Source: Palaemon carinicauda
Taxonomy: Eukaryota; Arthropoda; Malacostraca; Decapoda; Palaemonidae
Assembly: GCF_036898095.1 (NCBI RefSeq)
Contig: NC_090725.1
Span: 317,024,427 to 317,088,426 of the forward strand
DNA length: 64,000 nt
Direction: 5' to 3'
Within the stretch, counting starts at the first letter, position 1, and each line of letters begins with the position of its first letter. Of this stretch, positions 1 through 13,294 are shown piece after piece. Below the pieces are notes generated by a model. That model did no database searches. It had not been told where the DNA came from and was given only the letters and a program-made list of their open reading frames with translations. Made by a program: the position numbers and the translations under genes.

Positions 1-944
1 AAAGTATAGCGTATCTTGTTCTGTTACTGAAAAGAGAACATTTGGAGAAACATTATTTGTTCCTGGTTTTATATGGATAGATTAAAGTATAGAGTATCTA
101 GTTCTGTCAGTGAAAAGAGAACATTTGGAGAAACATTATTTTTTCGTGGTTTTATATGGATAGATTAAAGTATAGAGTATCTTGTTCTGTTACTGAAAAG
201 AGAACATTTTGAGAAACATTATTTTTTTCCTGGTTTTATATGGATAGATAAAAGTATAGAGTATCTTGTTCTGTTACTGAAAAGAGAACATTTGGAGAAA
301 CATTATTTTTTCGTGGTTTTATATGGATAGATAAAAGTATAGAGTATCTTGTTCTGTTAGTGAAAAGAGAACATTTGGAGAAACATTATTTTTTTCCTGG
401 TTTTTTTATGGATAGATAAAAGTATAGAGTATCTTGTTCTGTTACTGAAAAGAGAACATTTGGATAAACATTTTTTTTCCTGGTTATATATGGATAGATT
501 AAAGTATAGAGTCTATAGTTCTGTTAGTGAAAAGAGAACATTTGGAGAAATATTATTTTTTCCATGTACTATATGGATAGATTAACGTATAGAGTATTTT
601 ATTCTGTTAGTGAAAAGAGAACATTTGAAGAAACATTATTTTTTCCTGGTTTTATATGGATAGGTTAAAGTATAGAGTATCTAGTTTTGTTAGAGAAAAG
701 AGAACATTTGGAGAAACATTATTCTTTGCTGGTTTTATATGGATAGATTAAAGTATAGAGTATCTTGTTCTGTTACTGAAAAGAGAACATTTGAAGAAAC
801 ATTAATTTTTCCTGGTGTTATAACAATAGATTAAAGTATAGAGTATCTCGTTCTGTTGCTGAAAAGAGAAGATTTTGAGAAAAATGATTTTATCCTGGTT
901 TTATATGGATAGATAAAAGTATAGAGTATCTTGTTCTGTTACTG

Positions 945-953
945 AAAAAAAAA
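945..953 (+). repeat. Poly-A monomer, 9 A
   Basis: In one monomer per HOR the gaaaagagaac word is replaced by an uninterrupted A-run before catttgg. Here the run is 9 A. Confidence 0.75.
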
Positions 954-2821
954 CATTTGGAGAAACATTATTTTTTCCTGGTATTATATGGATAGAAAAA
1001 AGTATAGAGTATCTTGTTCTGTTAGTGAAAAGAGAACATTTGGAGAAACATTATTTTTTCCTGGTTTTATATGGATAGATTAAAGAATAGAGTATCTTGT
1101 TCTGTTACTGAAAAGAGAACATTTGGAGAAACGTTATTTTTTTACTGTTTTTATGTGGATAGATTAAAGTATAGAGTATCTTGTTCTGTTAGTGAAAAGA
1201 GAACATTTGGAGAAACATAATATTTTCCTGGTTTTATATGGATAGATAAAAGTATAGAGTATCTTGTTCTGTTAGTGAAAAGAGAACATTTGGAGAAACA
1301 TTATTTTTTCCTGGTTTTATATGGATAGATTAAAGTATAGAGTATCTAGTTCTGTTACTGAAAAGAGAACATTTGGAGAAACATTATTTTTTCCTGGTTT
1401 TATATGGGTAGATAAAAGTATAGAGTATCTTGTTCTGTTACTGAAAAGAGAACATTTGGAGAAATATTATTTTTTCGTAGTTTTATATGGATAGATTAAA
1501 GTATAGAGTATCTAGTTCTGTTACTGAAAAGAGAACATTTGGAGAAACATTATTTTTTCCTGGTTTTATATGGGTAGATAAAAGTATAGAGTTTCTTGTT
1601 CTGTTACTGAAAAGAGAACATTTAGAGAAACGTTATTTTTTTACTGTTTTTATATGGATAGATTAAAGTATAGAGTATCTAGTTCTGTCAGTGAAAAGAG
1701 AACATTTGGAGAAACATTATTTTTTCGTGGTTTTATATGGATAGATTAAAGTATAGAGTATCTTGTTCTGTTAGTGAAAAGAGAACATTTAGAGAAACAT
1801 TATTTTTTCGTAGTTTTATATGGATAGATTAAAGTATAGAGTATCTTGTTCTGTTACTGAAAAGAGAACATTTTGAGAAACATTATTTTTTCCTGGTTTT
1901 ATATGGATAGATAAAAGTATAGAGTATCTTGTTCTGTTACTGAAAAGAGAACATTTGGAGAAACATTATTTTTTCGTGGTTTTATATGGATAGATAAAAG
2001 TATAGAGTATCTTGTTCTGTTAGTGAAAAGAGAACATTTGGAGAAACATTATTTTTTCCTGGTTTTATATGGATAGATAAAAGTATAGAGTATCTTGTTC
2101 TGTTACTGAAAAGAGAACATTTGGATAAACATTATTTTTTCCTGGTTATATATGGATAGATTAAAGTATAGAGTCTATAGTTCTGTTAGTGAAAAGAGAA
2201 CATTTGGAGAAACATTATTTTTTCCTGGTTTTATATGGATTGATTAACGTATAGAGTATTTTGTTCAGTTAGTGAAAAGAGAACATTTGAAGAAACATTA
2301 TTTTTTCCTGGTTTTATATGGATAGGTTAAAGTATAGAGTATATAGTTTTGTTAGAGAAAAGAGAACATTTGGAGAAACATTATTCTTTGCTGCTTTTAT
2401 ATGGATAGATTAAAGTATAGAGTATCTTGTTCTGTTACTGAAAAGAGAACATTTGAAGAAACATTAATTTTTCCTGGTGTTATAACAATAGATTAAAGTA
2501 TAGAGTATCTCGTTCTGTTGCTGAAAAGAGAAGATTTGGAAAAAAATGATTTTATCCTGGTTTTTTATGGATAGATAAAAGTATAGAGTATCTTGTTCTG
2601 TTACTGAAAAAAGAACATTTGGAGAAACATTATTTTTTCCTGGTATTATATGGATAGAAAAAAGTATAGAGTATCTTGTTCTGTTAGTGAAAAGAGAACA
2701 TTTGGAGAAACATCATTTTTTCCTGGTTTTATATGGATAGATTAAAGAATAGAGTATCTTGTTCTGTTACTGAAAAGAGAACATTTGGAGAAACGTTATT
2801 TTTTTACTGTTTTTATATGGA

Positions 2822-3880
2822 TAGATTAAAATATAGAGTATCTTGTTCTGTTAGTGAAAAGAGAACATTTGGAGAAACATAATTTTTTCTGGTTTTATAT
2901 GGATAGATAAAAGTATAGAGTATCTTGTTCTGTTAGTGAAAAGAGAACATTTGGAGAAACATTATTTTTTCCTGGTTTTATATGGATAGATTAAAGTATA
3001 GAGTATCTTGCTCTGTTACTGAAAAGAGAACATTTGATGAAATATTATTTTTTCCTGGTTTTATATGGATAGATAAAAGTATAGAGTATCTAGTTCTGTT
3101 ACTGAAAAGAGAACATTTGGAGAAACAGTATTTTTTCCTGGTTTTATATGGATAGATAAAAGTATAGAGTATCTGGTTCTGTTGCTGAAAAGAGAACATT
3201 TGGAGAAACATTATTTTTTCCTGATTTTATATGGATAGATAAAAGTATAGCAAATCTTGTTCTGTTACTGGAAAGAGAACATTTGGAGAAACATTATTTG
3301 TTCGTGGTTTTATATGGATAGATTAAAGTATAGAGTATCTAGTTCTGTCAGTGAAAAGAGAACATTTGGAGAAACATTTTTTTTTCGTGGTTTTATATGG
3401 ATAGATTAAAGTATAGAGTATCTTGTTCTGTTAGTGAAAAGAGAACATTTGGAGAAACATTATTTTTTCGTAGTTTTATATGGATAGATTAAAGTATAGA
3501 GTATCTTGTTCTGTTACTGAAAAGAGAACATTTGGAGAAACATTATTTTTTCGTGGTTTTATATGGATAGATAAAATTATAGAGTATCTGGTTCTGTTAC
3601 TGAAAAGAGAACATTTGGAGAAACATTATTTTTTCGTGGTTTTATATGGATAGATAAAAGTATAGAGTATCTTGTTCTGTTAGTGAAAAGAGAACATTTG
3701 GAGAAACATTATTTTTTTCCTGGTTTTATATGGATAGATAAAATTATAGAGTATCTTGTTCTGTTACTGAAAAGAGAACATTTGGAGAAACATTATTTTT
3801 TCCTGGTTATATATGGATAGATTAAAGTATAGAGTCTATAGTTCTGGTAGTGGAAAGAGAACATTTGGAGAAACATTATT
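2822..3880 (+). repeat. HOR block with attaaaatatag marker, copy 1
   Basis: The block begins with a monomer carrying attaaaatatag (2825), runs through a catttgatgaaatatt monomer and a gcaaatc monomer (tagcaaatc at 3248), and ends in a gttctggtag monomer. It repeats 2,076 bp downstream and again near 9132 and 61544. The variants match in order across the copies. Ends are accurate to about one monomer. Confidence 0.75.
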
Positions 3881-4885
3881 TTTTCCTGGTTTTATATGGA
3901 TAGATTAATGTATAGAGTATTTTGTTCTGTTAGTGAAAAGAGAACATTTGGAGAAACATTATTTTTTCCTGGTTTTATATGGATAGATAAAAGTATAGAG
4001 TATCTGGTTCTGTTGCTGAAAAGAGAACATTTGGAGAAACATTATTTTTTCCTGGTTTTATATGGATAGATAAAAGTATAGCGTATCTTGTTCTGTTACT
4101 GAAAAGAGAACATTTGGAGAAACATTATTTGTTCCTGGTTTTAAATGGATAGATTAAAGTATAGAGTATCTAGTTCTGTCAGTGAAAAGAGAACATTTGG
4201 AGAAACATTATTTTTTCGTGGTTTTATATGGATAGATTAAAGTATAGAGTATCTTGTTCTGTTAGTGAAAAGAGAACATTTAGAGAAACATTATTTTTTC
4301 GTAGTTTTATATGGATAGATTAAAGTATAGAGTATCTTGTTCTGTTACTGAAAAGAGAACAGTTTGAGAAACATTATTTTTTCCTGGTTTTATATGGATA
4401 GATAAAAGTATAGAGTATCTTGTTCTGTTACTGAAAAGAGAACATTTGGAGAAACATTATTTTTTCGTGGTTTTATATGGATAGATAAAAGTATAGAGTA
4501 TCTTGTTCTGTTAGTGAAAAGAGAACATTTGGAGAAACATTATTTTTTTCCTGGTTTTATATGGATAGATAAAAGTATAGAGTATCTTGATCTGTTACTG
4601 AAAAGAGAACATTTGGATAAACATTATTTTTTCCTGGTTATATATGGATAGATTAAAGTATAGAGTCTATAGTTCTGTTAGTGAAAAGAGAACATTTGGA
4701 GAAACATTATTTTTTCCTGGTTTTATATGGATTGATTAACGTATAGAGTATTTTGTTCTGTTAGTGAAAAGAGAACATTTGAAGAAACATTATTTTTTCC
4801 TGGTTTTATATGGATAGGTTAAAGTATAGAGTATCTAGTTTTGTTAGAGAAAAGAGAACATTTGGAGAAACATTATTCTTTGCTG

Positions 4886-4905
4886 GTTTTATATGGATAG
4901 ATTAA
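4886..4905 (+). other. HOR junction (about five monomers missing)
   Basis: A ctttgctg-ending monomer, which elsewhere precedes the tttgaag/attaattttt monomer, is here followed at once by the attaaaatatag monomer. The exact crossover cannot be placed inside the shared bases. Confidence 0.6.
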
Positions 4906-5956
4906 AATATAGAGTATCTTGTTCTGTTAGTGAAAAGAGAAAATTTGGAGAAACATAATTTTTTCTGGTTTTATATGGATAGATGAAAGTATAGAATATC
5001 TTTTTCTGTTAGTGAAAAGAGAACATTTGGAGAAACATTATTTTTTCCTGGTTTTATATGGATAGATTAAAGTATAGAGTATCTTGCTCTGTTACTGAAA
5101 AGAGAACATTTGATGAAATATTATTTTTTCCTGGTTTTATATGGATAGATAAAAGTATAGAGTATCTAGTTCTGTTACTGAAAAGAGAACATTTGGAGAA
5201 ACTGTATTTTTTCCTGGTTTTATATGGATAGATAAAAGTATAGAGTATCTGGTTATGTTGCTGAAAAGAGAACATTTGGAGAAACATTATTTTTTCCTGA
5301 TTTTATATGGATAGATAAAAGTATAGCAAATCTTGTTCTGTTACTGAAAAGAGAACGTTTGGAGAAACATTATTTGTTCGTGGTTTTATATGGATAGATT
5401 AAAGTATAGAGTATCTAGTTCTGTCAGTGAAAAGAGAACATTTGGAGAAACATTATTTTTTCGTGGTTTTATATGGATAGATTAAATTATAGAGTATCTT
5501 GTTCTGTTAGTGAAAAGAGAACATTTGGAGAAACATTATTTTTTCGTAGTTTTATATGGATAGATTAAAGTATAGAGTATCTTGTTCTGTTACTGAAAAG
5601 AGAACATTTGGAGAAACATTATTTTTTCGTGGTTTTATATGGATAGATAAAATTATAGAGTATCTGGTTCTGTTACTGAAAAGAGAACATTTGGAGAAAC
5701 ATTATTTTTTCGTGGTTTTATATGGATAGATAAAAGTATAGAGTATCTTGTTCTGTTAGTGAAAAGAGAACATTTGGAGAAACATTATTTTTTTCCTGGT
5801 TTTATATGGATAGATAAAATTATAGAGTATCTTGTTCTGTTACTGAAAAGAGAACATTTGGAGAAACATTATTTTTTCCTGGTTATATATGGATAGATTA
5901 AAGTATAGAGTCTATAGTTCTGGTAGTGAAAAGAGAACATTTGGAGAAACATTATT
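4898..5956 (+). repeat. HOR block with attaaaatatag marker, copy 2
   Basis: This is colinear with 2822-3880 at an offset of 2,076 bp (25 monomers plus 1 base), including the private gttctggtag change near 5913. Upstream the two copies differ: here the marker monomer directly follows a ctttgctgg monomer, so about five monomers of the HOR order are missing. Downstream the copies diverge at about 5960. Confidence 0.75.
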
Positions 5957-6130
5957 TTTTCGTGGTTTTATATGAATAGATTAAAGTATAGAGTATCTTG
6001 TTCTGTTAGTGAAAAGAGAACATTTGGAGAAACATTATTTTTTCGTAGTTTTATATGGATAGATTAAAGTATAGAGTATCTTGTTCTGTTACTGAAAAGA
6101 GAACATTTGGAGAAACATTATTTTTTCCTG

Positions 6131-6213
6131 GTTATATATGGATAGATTAAAGTATAGAGTATTTTGTTCTGTTAGTGAAAAGAGAACATTTGGAGAAACA
6201 TTATTTTTTCCTG
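6131..6213 (+). other. Chimeric monomer (deletion of one unit)
   Basis: The left half (gttatatatgg with attaaag) belongs to the monomer that normally carries gtctatag. The right half (gtattttgttctg) belongs to the next monomer of the HOR. The unit is exactly 83 bp, so one repeat was lost by exchange in the shared agtatagagt word. Confidence 0.7.
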
Positions 6214-7292
6214 GTTTTATATGGATAGGTTAAAGTATAGAGTATCTAGTTTTGTTAGTGAAAAGAGAACATTTGGAGAAACATTATTCTTTCCTGGTTT
6301 TATATGGAAAGATTAAAGTATAGAGTATCTTGTTCTGTTACTGAAAAGAGAACATTTGAAGAAACATTAATTTTTCCTGGTGTTATAACAATAGATAAAA
6401 GTATAGAGTATCTCGTTCTGTTGCTGAAAAGAGAAGATTTGGAGAAAAATGATTTTATCCTGGTTTTATATGGATAGATAAAAGTATAGAGTATCTTGTT
6501 CTGTTACTGAAAAAAAGAACATTTGGAGAAACATTTTTTTGCTGGTTTTATATTGATAGATAAAAGTATAGAGTATCTTGTTCTGTTGCGGGAAAGAGAA
6601 CATTTGGAGAAACATTATTTTTTCCTGGTTTTATATGGATAGATTAAAGTATAGAGTATCTTGTTCTGTTACTGAAAAGAGAACATTTGGAGAAACATTA
6701 TTTGTTCCTGGTTTTAAATGGATAGATTAAAGTATAGAGTATCTAGTTCTGTCAGTGAAAAGAGAACATTTGGAGAAACATTATTTTTTCGTGGTTTTAT
6801 ATGGATAGATTAAAGTATAGAGTATCTTGTTCTGTTAGTGAAAAGAGAACATTTAGAGAAACATTATTTTTTCGTAGTTTTATATGGATAGATTAAAGTA
6901 TAGAGTATCTTGTTCTGTTACTGAAAAGAGAACAGTTTGAGAAACATTATTTTTTCCTGTTTTTATAATGATAGATAAAAGTATAGAGTATCTTGTTCTG
7001 TTACTGAAAAGAGAACATTTGGAGAAACATTATTTTTTCGTGGTTTTATATGGATAGATAAAAGTATAGAGTATCTTGTTCTGTTAGTGAAAAGAGAACA
7101 TTTGGAGAAACATTATTTTTTTCCTGGTTTTATATGGATAGATAAAAGTATAGAGTATCTTGATCTGTTACTGAAAAGAGAACATTTGGATAAACATTAT
7201 TTTTTCCTGGTTATATATGGATAGATTAAAGTATAGAGTCTATAGTTCTGTTAGTGAAAAGAGAACATTTGGAGAAACATTATTTTTTCCTG

Positions 7293-7375
7293 GTTTTATA
7301 TGGATTGATTAACGTATAGAGTATCTTGTTCTGTTACTGAAAAGAGAACATTTGAAGAAACATTAATTTTTCCTG
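7293..7375 (+). other. Chimeric monomer (deletion of two units)
   Basis: It starts as the attaacg monomer and ends as the tttgaagaaacattaattttt monomer. In the uninterrupted series at about 8550-8800 these are separated by an atagg monomer. The breakpoint lies near 7320. Confidence 0.7.
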
Positions 7376-7458
7376 GTGTTATAAGAATAGATTAAAGTAT
7401 AGAGTATCTTGTTCTGTTGCTGAAAAGAGAAGATTTGGATAAACATTATTTTTTCCTG
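7376..7458 (+). other. Chimeric monomer next to the previous junction
   Basis: The left part is the diverged gtgttataagaatag monomer (as at about 8790). The right part switches at about 7437 to a ttggataaacatt ending that elsewhere belongs to the monomer just before gttatatatgg. Two crossovers in adjacent monomers point to repeated exchange or a conversion tract. Confidence 0.65.
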
Positions 7459-9131
7459 GTTATATATGGATAGATTAAAGTATAGAGTCTATAGTTCTGT
7501 TAGTGAAAAAAGAACATTTGGAGAAACCTTATTTTTTCGTGGTTTTATATGGATAGATAAAAGTATAGAGTATCTTGCTCTGTTACTGAAAAGAGAACAT
7601 TTGATGAAATATTATTTTTCCTGGTTTTATATGGATAGGTAAAAGTATAGAGTATCTTGTTCTGTTACTGAAAAGAGAACATTTGGAGAAACATTTTTTT
7701 TTCCTGGTTATATATGAATAGATTAAAGTATAGAGTATCTAGTTCTGTTAGTGAAAGGAGAACATTTCGAAAAACATTATTTTTCCTGGTTTTATATGGA
7801 TAGTTTAATGTATAGAGTATCTTGTTCTGTTAGTGAAAAGAGAACATTTGGAGAAACATTATTTTTTCCTGGTTCTATATGGATAGGTTGAAGTATAGAA
7901 TATCTAGTTTTGTTAGTGAAAAGAAAACATTTGGAGAAACATTATTTTTTCCGGGTTTTATATGGATAGATTAAAGTTTAGAGTATCTTGTTCTGTTACT
8001 GAAAAGAGAACATTTGAAGAAACATTATTTTTTTCTGGTTTTATATGCATAGATTAAAGTGTAGAGTATCTTGTTCTGTTACTGAAAAGAGAACATTTGG
8101 AGAAACATTATTTTTTCCTGGTTTTATATGGATAGATTAAAGTATAGAGTATATAGTTCTGTTACTGAAAAGAGAACATTTGGAGAAACATTATTTTTTC
8201 CTGGTTTTATATGGGTAGATAAAAGTATAGAGCATCTTGTTTTGTTACTGAAAAGAGAACATTTGGAGAAACCTTATTTTTTCCTGGTTTTGTATGGATA
8301 GATAAAAGTATAGAGTATCTTGTTCTGTTAGTGAAAAGAGAACATTTGGAGAAACATTATTTTTTTCCTGGTTTTATATGGATAGATAAAAGTATAGAGT
8401 ATCTTGATCTGTTACTGAAAAGAGAACATTTGGATAAACATTATTTTTTCCTGGTTATATATGGATAGATTAAAGTATAGAGTCTATAGTTCTGTTAGTG
8501 AAAAGAGAACATTTGGAGAAACATTATTTTTTCCTGGTTTTATATGGATTGATTAACGTATAGAGTATTTTGTTCTGTTAGTGAAAAGAGAACATTTGAA
8601 GAAACATTATTTTTTCCTGGTTTTATATGGATAGGTTAAAGTATAGAGTATCTAGTTTTGTTAGAGAAAAGAGAACATTTGGAGAAACATTATTCTTTGC
8701 TGCTTTTATATGGATAGATTAAAGTATAGAGTATCTTGTTCTGTTACTGAAAAGAGAACATTTGAAGAAACATTAATTTTTCCTGGTGTTATAAGAATAG
8801 ATTAAAGTATAGAGTATCTTGTTCTGTTGCTGAAAAGAGAAGATTTGGAAAAAATTGATTTTATCCTGGTTTTTTATGGATAGATAAAAGTATAGAGTAT
8901 CTTGTTCTGTTACTGAAAAAAAGAACATTTGGAGAAACAATATTTTTTCCTGGTATTATATGGATAGAAAAAAGTATAGAGTATCTTGTTCTGTTAGTGA
9001 AAAGAGAACATTTGGAGAAACATCATTTTTTCCTGGTTTTATATGGATAGATTAAAGAATAGAGTATCTTGTTCTGTTACTGAAAAGAGAACATTTGGAG
9101 AAACGTTATTTTTTTACTGTTTTTATATGGA

Positions 9132-9864
9132 TAGATTAAAATATAGAGTATCTTGTTCTGTTAGTGAAAAGAGAAAATTTGGAGAAACATAATTTTTTCT
9201 GGTTTTATATGGATAGATGAAAGTATAGAGTATCTTGTTCTGTTAGTGAAAAGAGAACATTTGGAGAAACATTATTTTTTCCTGGTTTTATATGGATAGA
9301 TTAAAGTATAGAGTATCTTGCTCTGTTACTGAAAAGAGAACATTTGATGAAATATTATTTTTTCCTGGTTTTATATGGATAGATAAAAGTATAGAGTATC
9401 TAGTTCTGTTACTGAAAAGAGAACATTTGGAGAAACAGTATTTTTTCCTGGTTTTATATGGATAGATAAAAGTATAGAGTATCTGGTTATGTTGCTGAAA
9501 AGAGAACATTTGGAGAAACATTATTTTTTCCTGATTTTATATGGATAGATAAAAGTATAGCAAATCTTGTTCTGTTACTGAAAAGAGAACATTTGGAGAA
9601 ACATTATTTGTTCGTGGTTTTATATGGATAGATTAAAGTATAGAGTATCTAGTTCTGTCAGTGAAAAGAGAACATTTGGAGAAACATTATTTTTTCGTGG
9701 TTTTATATGGATAGATTAAAGTATAGAGTATCTTGTTCTGTTAGTGAAAAGAGAACATTTGGAGAAACATTATTTTTTCGTATTTTATATGGATAGATTA
9801 AAGTATAGAGTATCTTGTTCTGTTACTGAAAAGAGAACATTTGGAGAAACATTATTTTTTCGTG
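9132..9864 (+). repeat. HOR block with attaaaatatag marker, copy 3
   Basis: The attaaaatatag monomer is at 9135 and the gcaaatc monomer at 9558, offset 4,234 bp from copy 2. The block stops at about 9864, where a cgtgg monomer is followed directly by a tatggaaag monomer. In the parallel region near 6303 that monomer follows a different neighbour, so 9865 is a recombination breakpoint. Confidence 0.7.
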
Positions 9865-9870
9865 GTTTTA

Positions 9871-11785
9871 TATGGAAAGATTAAAGTATAGAGTATCTTG
9901 TTCTGTTACTGAAAAGAGAACATTTGAAGAAACATTAATTTTTCCTGGTGTTATAACAATAGATAAAAGTATAGAGTATCTCGTTCTGTTGCTGAAAAGA
10001 GAAGATTTGGAGAAAAATGATTTTATCCTGGTTTTATATGGATAGATAAAAGTATAGAGTATCTTGTTCTGTTACTGAAAAAAAGAACATTTGGAGAAAC
10101 ATTTTTTTGCTGGTTTTATATTGATAGATTAAAGTATAGAGTATCTTGTTCTGTTACTGAAAAGAGAACATTTGGAGAAACATTATTTGTTCCTGGTTTT
10201 AAATGGATAGATTAAAGTATAGAGTATCTAGTTCTGTCAGTGAAAAGAGAACATTTGGAGAAACATTATTTTTTCGTGGTTTTATATGGATAGATTAAAG
10301 TATAGAGTATCTTGTTCTGTTAGTGAAAAGAGAACATTTAGAGAAACATTATTTTTTCGTAGTTTTATATGGATAGATTAAAGTATAGAGTATCTTGTTC
10401 TGTTACTGAAAAGAGAACAGTTTGAGAAACATTATTTTTTCCTGTTTTTATAATGATAGATAAAAGTATAGAGTATCTTGTTCTGTTACTGAAAAGAGAA
10501 CATTTGGAGAAACATTATTTTTTCGTGGTTTTATATGGATAGATAAAAGTATAGAGTATCTTGTTCTGTTAGTGAAAAGAGAACATTTGGAGAAACATTA
10601 TTTGTTCCTGGTTTTAAATGGATAGATAAAAGTATAGAGTATCTAGTTCTGTCAGTGAAAAGAGAACATTTGGAGAAACATTATTTTATCCTGGTTTTAT
10701 ATGGATAGATTAAAGTATAGAGTGTCTTGTTCTGTTTCTGAAAAGAGAACATTTGAAGAAATATTATATTTTCATGGTTTTATATGGATAGATTAAAGTA
10801 TAGAGTATCTTTTTCTGTTAGTGAAAAGAGAACATTTGGAGAAACATTATTTTTTTGTGGTTTTATATGGATAGATTAAAGTATAGAGTATCTTGTTCTG
10901 TTACTGAAAAGAGAACATTTGGAGAAACATTATTTTTTCGTGGTTTTATGTGGATAGATAAAAGTATAGAGTATCTAGTTCTGTTACTGAAAAAAGAACA
11001 TTTGGAGAAACCTTATTTTTTCGTGGTTTTATATGGATAGATAAAAGTATAGAGTATCTTGTTCTGTTAGTGAAAAGAGAACATTTGGAGAAACATTATT
11101 TTTCCTGGTTTTATATGGATAGGTAAAAGTATAGAGTATCTTGTTCTGTTACTGAAAAGAGAACATTTGGAGAAACATTATTTTTTCCTGGTTATATATG
11201 AATAGATTAAAGTATAGAGTATCTAGTTCTGTTAGTGAAAGGAGAACATTTCGAAAAACATTATTTTTCCTGGTTTTATATGGATAGTTTAATGTATAGA
11301 GTATCTTGTTCTGTTAGTGAAAAGAGAACATTTGGAGAAACATTATTTTTTCCTGGTTCTATATGGATAGGTTGAAGTATAGAATATCTAGTTTTGTTAG
11401 TGGAAAGAAAACATTTGGAGAAACATTGTTTTTTCCTGGTTTTATATGGATAGATTAAAGTTTAGAGTATCTTGTTCTGTTACTGAAAAGAGAACATTTG
11501 AAGAAACATTATTTTTTCCTGGTTTTATATGCATAGATTAAAGTGTAGAGTATCTTGTTCTGTTACTGAAAAGAGAACATTTGGAGAAACATTATTTTTT
11601 CCTGGTTTTATATGGATAGATTAAAGTATAGAGTATCTAGTTCTGTTACTGAAAAGAGAACATTTGGAGAAACATTATTTTTTCCTGGTTTTATATGGGT
11701 AGATAAAAGTATAGAGCATCTTGTTTTGTTACTGAAAAGAGAACATTTGGAGAAACCTTATTTTTTCCTGGTTTTGTATGGATAG
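9871..11785 (+). repeat. Downstream copy of the 6303-8300 segment
   Basis: This is colinear with 6303-8300 except for about 10595-11024, where a second gttcctggttttaaatgg monomer (10604) and several plain monomers replace the partner's sequence. The copy lacks the monomer with gttgcggg (6589-6592) found upstream; a single hybrid monomer at 10113-10195 stands in for two. Confidence 0.7.
10113..10195 (+). other. Chimeric monomer (deletion of one unit)
   Basis: It begins with the tatattgatag type but continues as an attaaag/ttactg monomer ending in tttgttcctg. In the partner region near 6543-6708 these are two separate monomers. Confidence 0.65.
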
Positions 11786-13294
11786 ATAAAAGTATAGAGT
11801 ATCTAGTTCTGTTACTGAAAAGAGAACATTTGGAGAAACATTATTTTTTACTGGTTATATATTGATAGATTAAAGTATAGAGTATCTAGTTCTGTTAGTG
11901 AAAAGGGAACATTTGGAGAAACATTATTTTTTACTGTTTTTATATGGATAGATTAAGTATAGAGTATCTTGTTCTGTTAGTGAAAAGAGAACATTTGGAG
12001 AAACATAATTTTTTCCTGGTTTTATATGGATAGATAAAAGTATAGAGTATCTTGTTCTGTTAGTGAAAAGAGAACATTTGGAGAAACATTATTTTTTCCT
12101 GGTTTTATATGGATAGATTAAAGTATAGAGTATCTAGTTCTGTTAGTGAAAAGAGAATATTTGATGAAATATTATTTTTTCCTGGTTTTATATGGATAGA
12201 TAAAAGTATAGAGTATCTAATTCTGTTACTGAAAAGAGAACATTTGGAGAAACATTATTTTTTCCTGGTTTTATTTGGATAGATAAAAGTATAGAGTATC
12301 TGGTTCTGTTGCTGAGAAGAGAACATTTGGAGAAACATTATTTTTTCCTGGTTTTATATGGATAGATAAAAGTATAGCGTATCTTGTTCTGTTACTGAAA
12401 AGAGAACATTTGGAGAAACATTATTTTTTCCTGGTTTTATATGGATAGATTAAAGTATAGAGTATGTAGTTCTGTTAGTGAAAAGAGAACATTTGGAGAA
12501 ACATTATTTTTTCGTGGTTTTATATTGATAGATTAAAGTATAGAGTATCTTGTTCTGTTAGTGAAAAGAGAACATTTAGAGAAACATTATTTTTTCGTAG
12601 TTTTATATGGATAGATTAAGGTATAGAGTATCTTGTTCTGTTACTGAAAAGAGAACATTTGGAGAAACATTATTTTTTCGTGGTTTTATATGGATATATA
12701 AAAGTATAGAGAGTATCTTGTTCTGTTACTAAAAAGAGAACATTTGGAGAAACATTATTTTTTCGTGGTTTTATATGGATAGATAAAAGTATAGAGTATC
12801 TTGTTCTGTTAGTGAAAAGAGAACATTTGGAGAAACATTATTTTTTTCCTGGTTTTATATGGATAGATAAAAGTATAGAGTATCTTGTTCTGTTACTGAA
12901 AAGAGAACATTCGGAGAAACATTATTTTTTCCTGGTTATATATGGATAGATTAAAGTATAGAGTCTATAGTTCGTTAGTGAAAAGAGAACATTTGGAGAA
13001 ACATTATTTTTTCCTTGTTTTATATGGATAGATTAACGTATAGAGTATTTTGTTCTGTTAGTGAAAAGAGAACATTTGGAGAAACATAATTTTTTCTTGG
13101 TTTTATATGGATAGGTTAAAGTATAGAGTATCTAGTTTTGTTAGAGAAAAGAGAACATTTGGAGAAACATTATTCTTTGCTGGTTTTATATGGATAGATT
13201 AAAGTATAGAGTATCTTGTTCTGTTACTGAAAAGAGAACATTTGAAGAAACATTAATTTTTCCTGGTGTTATAACAATAGATTAAAGTATAGAG

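Larger units (their letters stand above)
6303..8300 (+). repeat. ~2-kb HOR segment duplicated at 9871-11785
   Basis: Shared private variants pair this segment with the one downstream: tatggaaag (6303 and 9871), a gttcctggttttaaatgg monomer (6704 and 10189), gtgaaaggag (7751 and 11235) and agcatcttg (8231 and 11715). The offset is 3,568 bp at the left and 3,484-3,485 bp after one monomer is lost in the downstream copy near 10113. The middle (about 7110-7540) does not match its partner and contains two chimeric monomers. Confidence 0.7.
1..13294 (+). repeat. Left HOR mosaic region
   Basis: The period is kept cleanly here, with few indels (for example a lost A near 11955, a 2-base loss near 12974 and a small insertion near 12715). 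Diagnostic monomers recur in HOR order but the spacing between copies varies. The gttatatatgg/gtctatag monomer starts at 483, 2145, 3806, 4637, 5882, 7210, 7459, 8454 and 12935, which gives steps of about 20, 20, 10, 15, 16, 3, 12 and 54 monomers. The region is therefore a patchwork of HOR fragments joined by unequal exchange. No gene or other element is seen in it. Confidence 0.85.

Noticed and set aside
2978..3211. Minus-strand open frames of 71-77 codons (also at 5054-5287, 9288-9521 and 61719-61934)
   Set aside because: They are antisense of the same monomers and recur only because the attaaaatatag HOR block is repeated. Nothing suggests coding selection.
12701..12730. Possible insertion element at the tatagagagtatc disturbance
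   Set aside because: It is only a small duplication of ag/gag within one monomer; the phase resumes at once.
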